DNA of 64,000 nucleotides from Natrarchaeobius halalkaliphilus (GTDB taxonomy: Archaea > Halobacteriota > Halobacteria > Halobacteriales > Natrialbaceae). The notes beneath the pieces were generated by a model. The model made no database searches, was not told where the DNA came from, and saw only the letters and a list, made by a program, of their open reading frames with translations. This document shows, in pieces, positions 45,541 to 54,583 of this stretch; the first letter of the stretch is position 1; each line of letters begins with the position of its first letter. Location: positions 62,001 to 126,000 of the forward strand of contig NZ_REFY01000005.1 of assembly GCF_003841485.1 (NCBI RefSeq), written 5' to 3'. A program made the position numbers and the translations under genes.

Positions 45541-46308
45541 TTAGCTCCACTGGAGATAGTGTTTCCGGCCAATACGAAGTAAACGATCAAGTGCCATACC
45601 AATAATCATGATCGCAATAATTATTGCGTAAACCTGTGTCGGATTAAATGTTCGAACTCCATCAATTTCTAATGCGCCGAGTCCTCCACCCCCTGCTACC
45701 ATCTCAAACACAAAAGTGATGATTAGTGATAGAGGAAGAGCGATTTGAAGACCTGTTACGATACCTGGTGATGCGGCAGGCAAAACGACTCGCCAAAGTA
45801 GTTGGCGGTCAGTTGTCCCCATCATTCGAGCCGACCAAATGTAATTTTTGTCTATCTGTTTGGCGCTATTTCGAGCATTAACTGCAATTGGCCAAAAAGT
45901 CCCAATAGCAACCATGATGATTTTAGATGTGTCACCAATTCCGAACCAAAGCATAAATACAGGGATGAGCGCAATGATTGGGATAGGATAACCAATTTTT
46001 ATGATCGGATCGAAGAACCATTCTACAACGGAATTCCTCGAAATAAGAATCCCTATTGTGATACCGAAAATAGCGCCAATTACTAAGCCAATTAGCGCCC
46101 TTCGAAGGGTGAGATACGAATGGTATATCAATTCACCAGTCATCATCAACTCGAGGAATTCAATTAAAACATCTGATAATGGCGGAAGATGATAATAATA
46201 TACAAGACCCATTTGAGCGAGAACTTCCCAAAGAATGAGTACAATCACGAGTGAATAAATAGATTTTGTAAACTGCATAAAATCGTCTTTGTCGAAGTTT
46301 ACACCCAT
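45541..46308 (-). CDS. NitT/TauT-type ABC transporter permease, second
   Basis: 255 residues with about six helices and a classic permease EAA-type loop (ARMMGTTDRQLLWRVVLPAASPGIVTGLQIALPLSL). It resembles SsuC, TauC and ThiX permeases. It overlaps the upstream permease gene by ten bases. Codon usage is far more AT-rich than the flanking GC-rich genes, suggesting transfer from another lineage. Two different permeases suggest a heterodimer rather than the usual homodimer of this family. Confidence 0.85.
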   Translation of the reverse strand: MGVNFDKDDFMQFTKSIYSLVIVLILWEVLAQMGLVYYYHLPPLSDVLIEFLELMMTGELIYHSYLTLRRALIGLVIGAIFGITIGILISRNSVVEWFFDPIIKIGYPIPIIALIPVFMLWFGIGDTSKIIMVAIGTFWPIAVNARNSAKQIDKNYIWSARMMGTTDRQLLWRVVLPAASPGIVTGLQIALPLSLIITFVFEMVAGGGGLGALEIDGVRTFNPTQVYAIIIAIMIIGMALDRLLRIGRKHYLQWS

Positions 46309-47090
46309 ACTATCACCTTCTCACGAAGCATTTCAAATCCAGTAACAAATAGGTAGGCAACTACAGAAATAATCACAATATTGGCAAACATTACTTGATA
46401 GTTTCCAACCTGACCTGCCTCTAAGATAAGATAACCAATGCCTTCATAAGAGGCGATGAGTTCTGCACTCACAAGTGCAATAAAGGCGATCGGGATCGCT
46501 TGTCGAATACCGGTCAAAATATTAGGTATTGTTGCTGGTATCACTACCTTTTGAAGGAGTTCCCATCCGTCAGTACCCATCATCTTCGCTGACCAGATAA
46601 GATTCTGATCAACATTTTCAGCAGCGTTATACGAATTCAAAATAATAGGTAACAAACAAGCTAGAAAAACGACTAGTATTGCGGGTCCAGTACCAACTCC
46701 AAGCCATAACATTGCTAAAGGCACCAATGCGACCTTGGGAATAGGATACAGTATTGATAAGAAAACGTCAAAGAAGTTTTCTATAGGTTTAGACCGCGCC
46801 ATACTGATTCCCAATAGAACACCAATACTGATGCTTAAGCCTATCCCTATTGCAAATCGATAGATGGAAATAAAAAGATGTGAATAGATGTCGCCACTAA
46901 TAATTAGATCGTTTACTTCGAACGCCACGATAATTGGAGATGGTAAAACATCATTAGCAACGACAGTACCGCTCGCTAGCTCCCAAAAGCCGATGACAAT
47001 GGCAATTGGTATCCAATTGATGATTGATTGTGCGGCGCGTTGGAATTGTCGAGGGATTCGATTATGGGTCGTTATATTGGTTTGTGCCAT
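46299..47090 (-). CDS. NitT/TauT-type ABC transporter permease, first
   Basis: 263 residues, about six helices, with the cytoplasmic loop AKMMGTDGWELLQKVVIPATIPNILTGIRQAIPI typical of the SsuC/TauC group. It lies two bases after the ATPase gene and overlaps the second permease by ten bases, giving the operon ATPase-permease-permease on the minus strand. AT-rich like its neighbours. Likely imports a small organic acid, sulfonate, nitrate-like ion or thiamine precursor; sequence alone does not decide. Confidence 0.85.
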   Translation of the reverse strand: MAQTNITTHNRIPRQFQRAAQSIINWIPIAIVIGFWELASGTVVANDVLPSPIIVAFEVNDLIISGDIYSHLFISIYRFAIGIGLSISIGVLLGISMARSKPIENFFDVFLSILYPIPKVALVPLAMLWLGVGTGPAILVVFLACLLPIILNSYNAAENVDQNLIWSAKMMGTDGWELLQKVVIPATIPNILTGIRQAIPIAFIALVSAELIASYEGIGYLILEAGQVGNYQVMFANIVIISVVAYLFVTGFEMLREKVIVWV

Positions 47091-47092
47091 GG

Positions 47093-47872
47093 CTATACCT
47101 CTGGTTGAGTTTCTTCTCGGAGTGACATCCAGACAGTGTTTTTTGTTGATATAAATTCATCTGTAGTTATTATTTCTTCCCGATTAAGCGATCGATCTAT
47201 ATCAAAAGGCACAACCGTTTTTTTTGTTCCTGGATGGCTAGTCATAATCATGACCCGTTCGGAGAGATAAACCGCCTCTTCGACATCATGAGTGATAAAT
47301 ACCACTGTTTTTTCTAATTCTTTCCAAATATCTAATAATTGATCCTGTAAGGACTCTCGAAGTGGTTGATCCAGGGCCCCGAACGGTTCGTCCATAAGAA
47401 GAATTTTTGGGTCATATGCAAGAGTACGTGCAATAGCAACTCGTTGTTTCATCCCTCCGGATAGCTCCTTGGGGTATCGATCTTCAAACCCACTGAGATC
47501 CATCATATCTATGTATCTTTGGGCAGTTGAACGACGTTCTTCTTTTGGCATACCTTTCTGTTCAAGCCCATATGTAACATTTTTCAAAACTGTTCTCCAT
47601 GGGAAAAGGGCATAATCTTGGAAGACCACACCTCGATCTGTTCCTGGTCCATCAATGGGATTACCGTCAACAGTAATTGAACCAGATGTAGTTTCAAGAA
47701 ACCCAGCAAGCAAGTAGAGTAATGAACTTTTCCCGCATCCGCTTGGACCCACTATACTGACGAACTCCCCACCGGCAATCTCAAATGTGAGATCTTTAAT
47801 TGCCTTTGTCTTCTCTGGTCCGTCATCATACACTTTTCCAAGCTTTTCTATAGTTACTTTTCCATCATTCAT
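47093..47872 (-). CDS. NitT/TauT-type ABC transporter ATPase (SsuB/TauB-like)
   Basis: 259 residues. Walker A is GPSGCGKSS, the signature is LSGGMKQRVAIARTLAYDP and Walker B is ILLMDEPFGALD, all intact. The short GTDRGVVFQDYALFPWRTV Q-loop region is characteristic of the nitrate/taurine/sulfonate group. First gene of the minus-strand operon, facing the divergent binding-protein gene at 48522 across a 650-base AT-rich region. AT-rich coding style marks it as acquired. Confidence 0.88.
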   Translation of the reverse strand: MNDGKVTIEKLGKVYDDGPEKTKAIKDLTFEIAGGEFVSIVGPSGCGKSSLLYLLAGFLETTSGSITVDGNPIDGPGTDRGVVFQDYALFPWRTVLKNVTYGLEQKGMPKEERRSTAQRYIDMMDLSGFEDRYPKELSGGMKQRVAIARTLAYDPKILLMDEPFGALDQPLRESLQDQLLDIWKELEKTVVFITHDVEEAVYLSERVMIMTSHPGTKKTVVPFDIDRSLNREEIITTDEFISTKNTVWMSLREETQPEV

Positions 47873-48340
47873 TGCTGATCAACCCCTTCTTTTGATTAAG
47901 TTCCCAAACTGGGTTTAACATTATGAAAATACCTGTTACACTGTAGTTCTGTAGCACATTCCAATGGTGTGTGATCACCCTATAAAAAAGTTCTTCTCAG
48001 ATATTTAGTTCTCTTTCAAGTTTTCATAGGACTCTTTTCATACCGTAATGATCGTACTTCTGGAGAGCGTGTTCCCTATGTCAACCCCGACCAATTCGGG
48101 CGTTTGCGACCTTGTCACTAAATAACTGAATACTCAGCCAAACCGATCCTTACAATGGAGATGTGCATTGATGTTACCAGAGTCAACTATGGACGTCTTT
48201 GTGACGAATCAAATTGTTACGGCCTGATTGGTAGTTCATCATCGATAAATGTTGTAATGGTTGGTACCTCGCAACATTTTCGGAATGAAATACTGGGAGT
48301 TGACTAGAACCAAAGGCTATCATTTCATCGCCTGCCGACA

Positions 48341-48375
48341 CATGAAAAAATTTCATGAAAGAATTATACTTTCAT
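48341..48375. promoter_or_regulatory. Two overlapping dyads between the divergent ABC transporter units
   Basis: CATGAAA-AAA-TTTCATG (48341-48357) is a perfect 17-bp palindrome. It overlaps a second dyad, ATGAAAG-N7-CTTTCAT (48355-48375). They lie about 150 bases upstream of the binding-protein gene and about 470 from the ATPase gene. Candidate operators for a regulator of the split transporter. AT-rich DNA yields dyads by chance, so this is moderate evidence only. Confidence 0.45.
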
Positions 48376-48490
48376 TAAATAGATGATATATATTATAATA
48401 GATATATTTCAACACGAATATAAGAGTCATAAACCATCTCAATTATATAGTCCTTCAGGAACCAATTGAATATCTGACCATAATCAATAA

Positions 48491-48499
48491 TTATAAATA
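48491..48499 (+). promoter_or_regulatory. TATA box of the NitT/TauT-type binding protein gene
   Basis: TTATAAATA is centred about 27 bases before the ATG at 48522, the normal distance for a leaderless haloarchaeal gene. Confidence 0.6.
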
Positions 48500-48521
48500 C
48501 TGTTGGTATAATTATCCAGTG

Positions 48522-49544
48522 ATGCCAAGTCATCGAAGAAGTTTCATGAAGAAAGTAGCGATTGGTGCAAGTGCAGGAATTTCTGGCATTACTGCTGGAT
48601 GCCTGGGAGATAACGATGATACGGAACTTCAAGTAGGGATTGTGGATCCGCTCACAGAACCTGTTTCGTTGTTTGGAATAGATGAGATCGCGGATACAGC
48701 AGGCGAAAATATGGGGGCAGAATACGAGTTAACTGTTAATGCGGCTGAGGGGTCTCCACAGGTAATCAATCAGCTTTCAGCTGGCGAATTACAGATTGGA
48801 AATGTGGCCTATGCGAGCTTTCCACGATCAGTAGCGCAAGAGGCAGTACCGGGCGGTATTACTGGTATTGTCAGTGAGGCTCGTGATGCCCATCCAGATT
48901 ATAAGCCTTGGGAGATACTTACGCTCGAAGATTCAGATATCTCCGAACCCGAGGATTTAGAGGGAAGTGACTTCGGCGTGAATGCAGTCGGAACTGGTGT
49001 TCACGCTATTTGTGAATTGGGCCTTCGCGAGTTTGGTCTCAATCCAGATGAAGATATTGACTGGGTCGAAATCGAATTTCCCGCAATCGGTTCTGCACTT
49101 CGAGATGGTCGAATCGATGCGGGGATATTTGTTCCTGTGTTTTCACATGCCGAAGTGGCTGAAGGGGGTGTCGAATTAGTGTTTGATTCAACAGATGTCT
49201 GGGATGAGCAGTACGATTTCACGTTCCTTGCTGCCCGAAATGAGTTCTTGGATGATAACAGCGACACTGTCGAATACTTCTTAGAAGACTATACAAATTT
49301 ACTTGAATACATATATGATCCAGACAATCGGGATGACGTTGTTTCGCTAGCTAGTGATGAGTTCGATGTCCCGGAGGAACTTCTAGATATGTACTATCTT
49401 ACCGAAGAAGATTTCTATCGACCACAGGATGGACGACTTGATATTCCTCGTCTACAAGAAGTTATTGACAGATTATATGAATCGGAATTAATAGAAGATA
49501 ATATTAATGTCGAAGATAATGCTACAAATGAATACCTACCGTGA
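48522..49544 (+). CDS. NitT/TauT-type ABC substrate-binding lipoprotein
   Basis: 340 residues. Twin arginines at 5-6 (HRRSFMKK) and a lipobox ending at C27 (ITAGC) predict a Tat-exported lipoprotein. The rest follows the NMT1/TauA/SsuA-like fold, with INQLSAGELQIGNVAYASFPRS and GSALRDGRIDAGIFVPVFSHAE. It delivers ligand to the permeases encoded on the other strand at 45541-47090. AT-rich, matching them. A GTG at 48519 is also in frame, but the ATG at 48522 fits the TATA box. Confidence 0.83.
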   Translation: MPSHRRSFMKKVAIGASAGISGITAGCLGDNDDTELQVGIVDPLTEPVSLFGIDEIADTAGENMGAEYELTVNAAEGSPQVINQLSAGELQIGNVAYASFPRSVAQEAVPGGITGIVSEARDAHPDYKPWEILTLEDSDISEPEDLEGSDFGVNAVGTGVHAICELGLREFGLNPDEDIDWVEIEFPAIGSALRDGRIDAGIFVPVFSHAEVAEGGVELVFDSTDVWDEQYDFTFLAARNEFLDDNSDTVEYFLEDYTNLLEYIYDPDNRDDVVSLASDEFDVPEELLDMYYLTEEDFYRPQDGRLDIPRLQEVIDRLYESELIEDNINVEDNATNEYLP

Positions 49545-49651
49545 TACGCAGAGTCAAGCGTGTGACAAGAAGTCATCCAAGACGAGCCTGCTCCAATAGC
49601 GCACAGACGTTCTCTTCTAATTGATCTTCAAGGAACCTCAGGACACTCATC

Positions 49652-50244
49652 TCAGAAACCGATAACAGTTCTACTATCCGTACAAATATCGTCGTCAAGG
49701 ATCCACCCTTCGTCTTCATCATTAGAACGCTTGTTATGTGCTGTCTCTGGTTCCTCGTCGAACGCGTCTGCGACGTGTTCTTCGAGGATTTCGTCGGCGC
49801 TTTCTGGCCGGGAAGGGCGTTTTGGACGTGGTTTAGCGTAGGAGAGTCCGAGATTCCGGAGGAATTGATCGAGATAATCCGGATGGTACTCAACAGCAAA
49901 CTCTTCGTCCAAGAGCTGATGAACTTCCTGTGCTTTCCAGGGCTGTCCCTCCGGAGAAGTTCTAGAAGACGCTCTTGTACCTCTTCACTGAACTTCGGGG
50001 GCGAAAGGCCTCCGCAGCTCGGTGTCAACTGACCAAATCCACTGTCGTTCCGCCGACGCGTCCAGCGACTTCCAGTCGAAGAAGGTTTTCTAACGTCATC
50101 GGCTGCTTCCTCGTACGTTGCACCGTTGTAGAGGCGTTTGACAAAGGTGAGCCGTTTGATTATCTTTGGATCGTCTGCTTCGTCCAGCAGGCGATTCAAC
50201 TCCCCCTCACTCAGATGATGAACGAACTCACCCATCTCAGTCAT
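49652..50244 (-). pseudogene. Truncated, frameshifted IS630-family transposase
   Basis: The minus strand begins MGEFVHHLSEGELNRLLDEADDPKIIKRLTFVKRLYNGATYEEAADDV, a helix-turn-helix N-terminus like that at 43972. Near 49920 the frame shifts and continues as EEFAVEYHPDYLDQFLRNLGLSYAKPRPKRPSRPESADEILEEHV. The catalytic C-terminal half is absent. It is a relic immediately downstream of, and convergent with, the binding-protein gene. Confidence 0.75.
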
Positions 50245-50539
50245 TGCCTATAACTCCCGTCACTCATTAAGCCGCCGCGACAGTTCCCTACCGATCTTCG
50301 AGGAGACCAACCCGATTACCGTGACTGCTGGCAAAAATCGCGCTTCAGATTAACTCAACTGACGACGCCTTGTGAGGTACTGAGAATGCTCGACCTAAAA
50401 TGAACATGCGAGTGAGAAGCTTTTTTATGTGAATAGACGACGACGGAATTATCCGAGTAAGAAGTGAACTCTTCGAGGGATGGTATACGATACTCCAGGC
50501 AAAGTGGTGATTTGAGATGGTCCGCACATGTTCAAAAAT
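50245..50539. other. Short gene-free stretch between transposon relics
   Basis: Nothing recognisable beyond scattered AT-rich DNA. It separates the IS630 relic from the IS6-like relic and probably represents worn insertion-sequence flanks. Confidence 0.4.
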
Positions 50540-50900
50540 CACTCAAGTGGCGTGTTCTCGCGGGACTTCTGTACCACGCTGGCCTGTCTTACCGCCGGGT
50601 TGAACGTTCGTGAACTGACCACACAAAACGACCAGGAAATGGCCTCATCCACCCAGTATCTATTTGAGCCTGAGTGTCGGGCCTGACAGTAGGTTGATCT
50701 CGACAAGAATAGAGCTAAGCCGAAGTCGATGACGAGGAGATTTACGCCTGGGTGGCGTTCGATTGTGACACCCTGGAAGTGCCCGCTGTCGAGGTATCTC
50801 CATGCTGATCGACTGATTACACTGTCGTTTCTCATAGAGTGGTGAAACGGTACTGCGGCCGGCTGCTGACCACGACCCTTGGAACAACTGATCATTTGAC
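50540..50900 (+). pseudogene. IS6-like (ISH-type) transposase relic
   Basis: Plus-strand frames give short pieces in family order: KWRVLAGLLYHAGLSYRRVERS, then after several stops DDEEIYAWVAFDCDTLEVPAVEVSP, then VVKRYCGRLL. The middle piece matches the first catalytic strand region of haloarchaeal IS6-type DDE transposases. Multiple stops and frameshifts make it inactive. The C-terminal part is missing. Confidence 0.55.
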
Positions 50901-51381
50901 CTCTTTGACTTTGACTATGAGCGCGAAATCTAGAACATTTGTTCCTTATCGAATCAAGCGTTTTGGCGCTTATTTCCCACCAAGATATAACTGAATCAAC
51001 GAGATCGTGATTATTAGCCTTCGTGGCTCTTCATAATGCGATAATCTAACCTTGACACCCTTGTAATCTGTGAGGAATGCAACAGACTTCCACACGTAGG
51101 TTAACGCGTACGATTCACAATTAGATATGTAATTGTTACCGAACAGTGTCTGATAGGACTAACCTGTTCAACCCGTCCACATTTCAGTAGGTGGTGTTCA
51201 TCCGAATCATCGTTCTCTCTACACTTCTAATCAAAATATATGACGATGTAATATTTTCAAATATATTTCAAGATAGCACTCTATATTCGGGTGACAATAA
51301 TTTTGGGGGAAGTTATAAATCTGAGCAGGAAAAAACTTTATTGATGGGAGTTTTATCCCCATTCAGAGTTGGTGATGTATC
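50901..51381. other. AT-rich region upstream of the thiamine-diphosphate enzyme gene
   Basis: Gene-free. It becomes very AT-rich from 51190, with a TATA-like AGTTATAAAT at about 51311-51320, some 65 bases before the next start. It probably carries the promoter of that gene. No dyad like those of the IclR gene at 53260 was found here. Confidence 0.45.
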
Positions 51382-53061
51382 ATGAAAGCACATGAAGCAA
51401 TCGTGGAGATGTTTGTTAACGAAGATGTAGATACTATATTCTCATTAACTTCGGAGGAAATAATCCCAATTCTCTCTGAAGCAGAGGACAAATGGGGAAA
51501 TGAACTCAGAGTAGTTAATTGTAGACACGAACAGGGTGCCGCCGCCATGGCCGACGGGTATTCGCGGGCCGACGACGGTATCGGCGTCTGTATTGTCGGT
51601 CGTGGTCCGGCGATCGCCCAGACAGGGACGGCGTTACAGGGGGCCAACAACCACGGCTCCAACGTGCTGTACCTCGTTCCGGAGACCCGTCTCACCGCAA
51701 CCCACGACGGGAAGGGGTTCGAACAGGAAACGTTTCTGCGATCGATGGCGGGCGAGGTCGAATCAGTCAGATCGTCTGATGTGCTCCTCTCGAGCCTAGC
51801 GGATGTGTTTCGACGTATCCGCGCCGGTGACGGACCGATTGCCGTTCAGGTACCAATTGATGTCCTCGAGAGCAACCTATCGGAGACGTCGATCCTGGAG
51901 GACTACACTACACCCGGGAGCGGGCGACAGGATGCCCGGATCCACCCCGACGAGACGAAACTCGAGGAAGCCCTCGATGCGTACCTCGACTCGGACGCAA
52001 CGAAAGCGCCGATCATCATCGCTGGTCGCGGGGCGATGCGATCCGACGCGAAAGAGGAGATCGAGCAGCTGGCGGAGCGGATGAACGCCTACCTAGTGAC
52101 CACCCTTCAGGCCAACGGCTACTTCTCCGACCATCCGTACTCACTCGGCTTTGCGGGTGATCTCGGGACCAGAATTGCGAACAAGTACCTGAGTGAAACC
52201 GGATTCGTGTTCGCACTCGGGTGCAGTTTGAATCATCACACGGTTGACAAGGGTCACCTACTCTCCGAAGAGGCAAACATCGTTCACGTGGATATCGATC
52301 CGACCCACATCGGCCGGTACACCGACGTCAACGTCGGTATTGTCGGGGACGTGAGAACGACGACCGAAGCGTTTCGTGAGGAACTCAAGAGCTTTGGAAT
52401 CGATCGCTCGGGCGAGTTCTGGACCGATCGGGTTCGACGGCGTATCGAGGACAGTTCCCCCATGCCCGACCGCTCGTTCGAAGACCAGCCCGGAACCGTT
52501 GATCCCCGCGACCTGATTGAAGCGCTCGACGACACGCTGCCGGACGGCCGACTCGTGTACTCCGACGTCGGGCATTTCTGTGGGTGGGTCTTCGACGGGT
52601 TGACAATCGATCCGACGGATCGATTGACGTGGTTGGTCGATTTCCTTGCACTTGGGCAGGGACTTCCGGTCGGAATCGGCGCCGCGCTAGCCGAGGACGA
52701 TCGAACATGCGTTGTCTTCTGTGGTGATGGGGGGCTGATGATGTCCCTTCCGGAACTGGATACGGCGGTTCGACATGACGTTCCAATGATCGTCGTGGTG
52801 ATAAACGACGACGCGCTTGGTGCTGAGTACCACATGGGGAAAAAACGCGGCTACTCCGGCTCGGTCGGGAAGATTCGGGCTCCCGACTTCGAAGCACTCG
52901 CAACCGATATGGGTGCCGAGGCACACACCGTCCGTTCGGTGGACGACGTCGAAGCAATCGAAGCGGAGCTGACCCCTGAGCTGAGCGGACCCGTCATCGT
53001 CGATTGCAGGGTAAATCCGGAGGCTCGTCACCGAACGATGGGTGAAATGTCGATCGATTAA
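51382..53061 (+). CDS. Thiamine-diphosphate-dependent enzyme, acetolactate synthase/benzoylformate decarboxylase family
   Basis: 559 residues with the three ThDP-enzyme domains. The catalytic Glu is E50 (CRHEQGAAAMADGY). The ThDP-Mg motif starts at G448 (GDGGLMMSLPELDTAVRHDVPMIVVVINDD). Family reactions include 2-keto acid decarboxylation and ligation, oxalyl-CoA decarboxylation and sulfoacetaldehyde acetylation. The first 50 or so codons are AT-rich and the rest GC-rich, a sharp change near 51535. Neighbours are a NitT/TauT-type importer, an IclR gene and etfBA. Substrate undetermined. Confidence 0.83.
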   Translation: MKAHEAIVEMFVNEDVDTIFSLTSEEIIPILSEAEDKWGNELRVVNCRHEQGAAAMADGYSRADDGIGVCIVGRGPAIAQTGTALQGANNHGSNVLYLVPETRLTATHDGKGFEQETFLRSMAGEVESVRSSDVLLSSLADVFRRIRAGDGPIAVQVPIDVLESNLSETSILEDYTTPGSGRQDARIHPDETKLEEALDAYLDSDATKAPIIIAGRGAMRSDAKEEIEQLAERMNAYLVTTLQANGYFSDHPYSLGFAGDLGTRIANKYLSETGFVFALGCSLNHHTVDKGHLLSEEANIVHVDIDPTHIGRYTDVNVGIVGDVRTTTEAFREELKSFGIDRSGEFWTDRVRRRIEDSSPMPDRSFEDQPGTVDPRDLIEALDDTLPDGRLVYSDVGHFCGWVFDGLTIDPTDRLTWLVDFLALGQGLPVGIGAALAEDDRTCVVFCGDGGLMMSLPELDTAVRHDVPMIVVVINDDALGAEYHMGKKRGYSGSVGKIRAPDFEALATDMGAEAHTVRSVDDVEAIEAELTPELSGPVIVDCRVNPEARHRTMGEMSID

Positions 53062-53211
53062 ATCCAGTTATTAGTCTAGAATTCTTCGATAGGATATAAA
53101 TCAGCTGATACCGTTGATGACGTTTGAATCTACACCATCGAACGCCACATATCGCGGTAATCTATGCTACCTACAAATATATTACAACTCTTTCCAGTTA
53201 AGAAAATCCCA

Positions 53212-53226
53212 TTCGAAATATTCGAA
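53212..53226. promoter_or_regulatory. Candidate IclR operator in the iclR-type promoter
   Basis: TTCGA-AATAT-TCGAA, a perfect dyad with a 5-base spacer, lies 34-48 bases before the ATG at 53260. Its AT-rich centre overlaps the likely TATA position, so bound protein could block the promoter. The same dyad form occurs three more times at 54098-54276. Confidence 0.6.
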
Positions 53227-53259
53227 AGAGATATGTAGAGAGACATTATGTATCTAAAC

Positions 53260-54024
53260 ATGACTCAAACCAATCCTCGTCGACCAGTTAAGACAGTCGA
53301 TACTGCGATGGATATTATTCAAGTATTAGTTGAGTCTGGTGGAATGACGCTTTCAGAGATTGCCGAGGTAGTTGATCTTGCCGAAAGTACCACCCACCGC
53401 CATTTGGCTACATTAGTTTATAATGAATTGGTATTTAGGGATGGAAAACGATACTATCTTAGTTTCCAATTCCTCAATATTGGTACGCAAAAACAATACC
53501 GGCACCCACTCTTCAAGGCGGGTCGAGAGTACGTTGATGATCTCGCTGAAAAAACAGGTGAACGGGTCTGGATAAGTACTATGGAGAACGGATATAGTAT
53601 TAGTCTTTATTGGACTAGTGATAAAAAGCCCTTGTTCCATCACTCTCGAGCAGGTCAACGGCTCCATCTTCACGTATCTTCCGTCGGTAAAGCGATATTG
53701 TCCGAATTAACAGATGAGAAAGTTGATTCTATTTTGGACCAACACGGATTACCTGGCTTAACAGATCAAACAATTACTGAAAGAGAAATGTTGTACAGTG
53801 AATTAGAGACGATTCAAGAGCAAGGATATGCAACAGATTCAGAAGAAACAGTTAACGGAATGGACAGTATTGCTGTCGCCGTTAGCGATGATGTTGCGGA
53901 TATTCTTGGTGGAATCGCCATTGGATGTGCGACAAATAATATGACTCGGAATCGTGAGAAAGAATACAAGGATTTATTGCGCGAAACTGCCGCTGAGATG
54001 GCAATACGAACCCGATTTTCCTAA
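53260..54024 (+). CDS. IclR family transcription regulator, AT-rich
   Basis: 254 residues from ATG 53260 (an ATG at 53248 is also in frame). The winged helix-turn-helix is at about 10-65 (VKTVDTAMDIIQVLVESGGMTLSEIAEVVDLAESTTHRHLATL). The effector domain has HVSSVGKAILSELTDEKVDSIL. It lies between the ThDP enzyme and etfBA and probably controls one or both. Codons are AT-rich, like the ABC transporter genes, unlike the GC-rich etf genes. The dyads before and after it suggest autoregulation. Confidence 0.88.
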   Translation: MTQTNPRRPVKTVDTAMDIIQVLVESGGMTLSEIAEVVDLAESTTHRHLATLVYNELVFRDGKRYYLSFQFLNIGTQKQYRHPLFKAGREYVDDLAEKTGERVWISTMENGYSISLYWTSDKKPLFHHSRAGQRLHLHVSSVGKAILSELTDEKVDSILDQHGLPGLTDQTITEREMLYSELETIQEQGYATDSEETVNGMDSIAVAVSDDVADILGGIAIGCATNNMTRNREKEYKDLLRETAAEMAIRTRFS

Positions 54025-54097
54025 TAGGACTCTTCTATCACTCCAGAACAATGCTTATTGATACATCAACATAATGGTGTATGGTCAACACTAGTAA

Positions 54098-54276
54098 TTC
54101 GAGCTTTTCGAATTGAGGCTGAAGGCGGCAACTGCTCTCTGGATATTACAACCATACTTTTGTAATGTGTGGTGGGATTTCGAGCTTTTCGAATGTCCTC
54201 CTGTATTCGAGCCCCTTTCTTTCTTAATCGCAATAGCTCTGCTGCATTTTTTACAAAAAGATTCGAGATACTCGAA
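54098..54276. promoter_or_regulatory. Array of three TTCGA-N5-TCGAA dyads
   Basis: Perfect 5-bp-arm dyads with 5-base spacers are at 54098-54112, 54179-54193 and 54262-54276. The first two share the spacer GCTTT, and the first has 7-bp arms (AATTCGA/TCGAATT from 54096 to 54114). Centres are 81 and 83 bases apart. The array lies in the 560-base gap between the IclR gene and etfB. Candidate binding sites for the adjacent regulator. Confidence 0.6.
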
Positions 54277-54583
54277 GTGTATTGCGGTAGCTTTAGTCCG
54301 GATCTTGTCCTAATCGTAGTTTATGATTACACGATTACTCGTAGACACAGCCCAAGAAACGCTTGTACACGCACATGGGCGCCTGGTCTCGGGACGCTGG
54401 AGTGGCCGGCGCTCTGTTTGAATCTACCCTGGATAAGCAGGATGGGATGTTTCAAATTCTATGCGTTCTATAACTGTTGCAAATAACCCATGTAAGTTCA
54501 GGAAAATACGAATAATTTGATCGATGTATAGTCGGCAGATCACATCCAAAATATTTAGTGAAAGAACGACCAAGTAACGCAGA
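54277..54583. other. Promoter region of etfBA
   Basis: No gene. An AAATATTTAG at about 54549-54558 is centred some 30 bases before the etfB ATG and is the probable TATA box of a leaderless transcript. Confidence 0.5.

Noticed and set aside
51382-53061. Specific call as acetolactate synthase or sulfoacetaldehyde acetyltransferase
   Set aside because: Only the general ThDP-enzyme motifs are visible. No regulatory subunit gene, phosphotransacetylase or taurine enzymes are nearby to decide.
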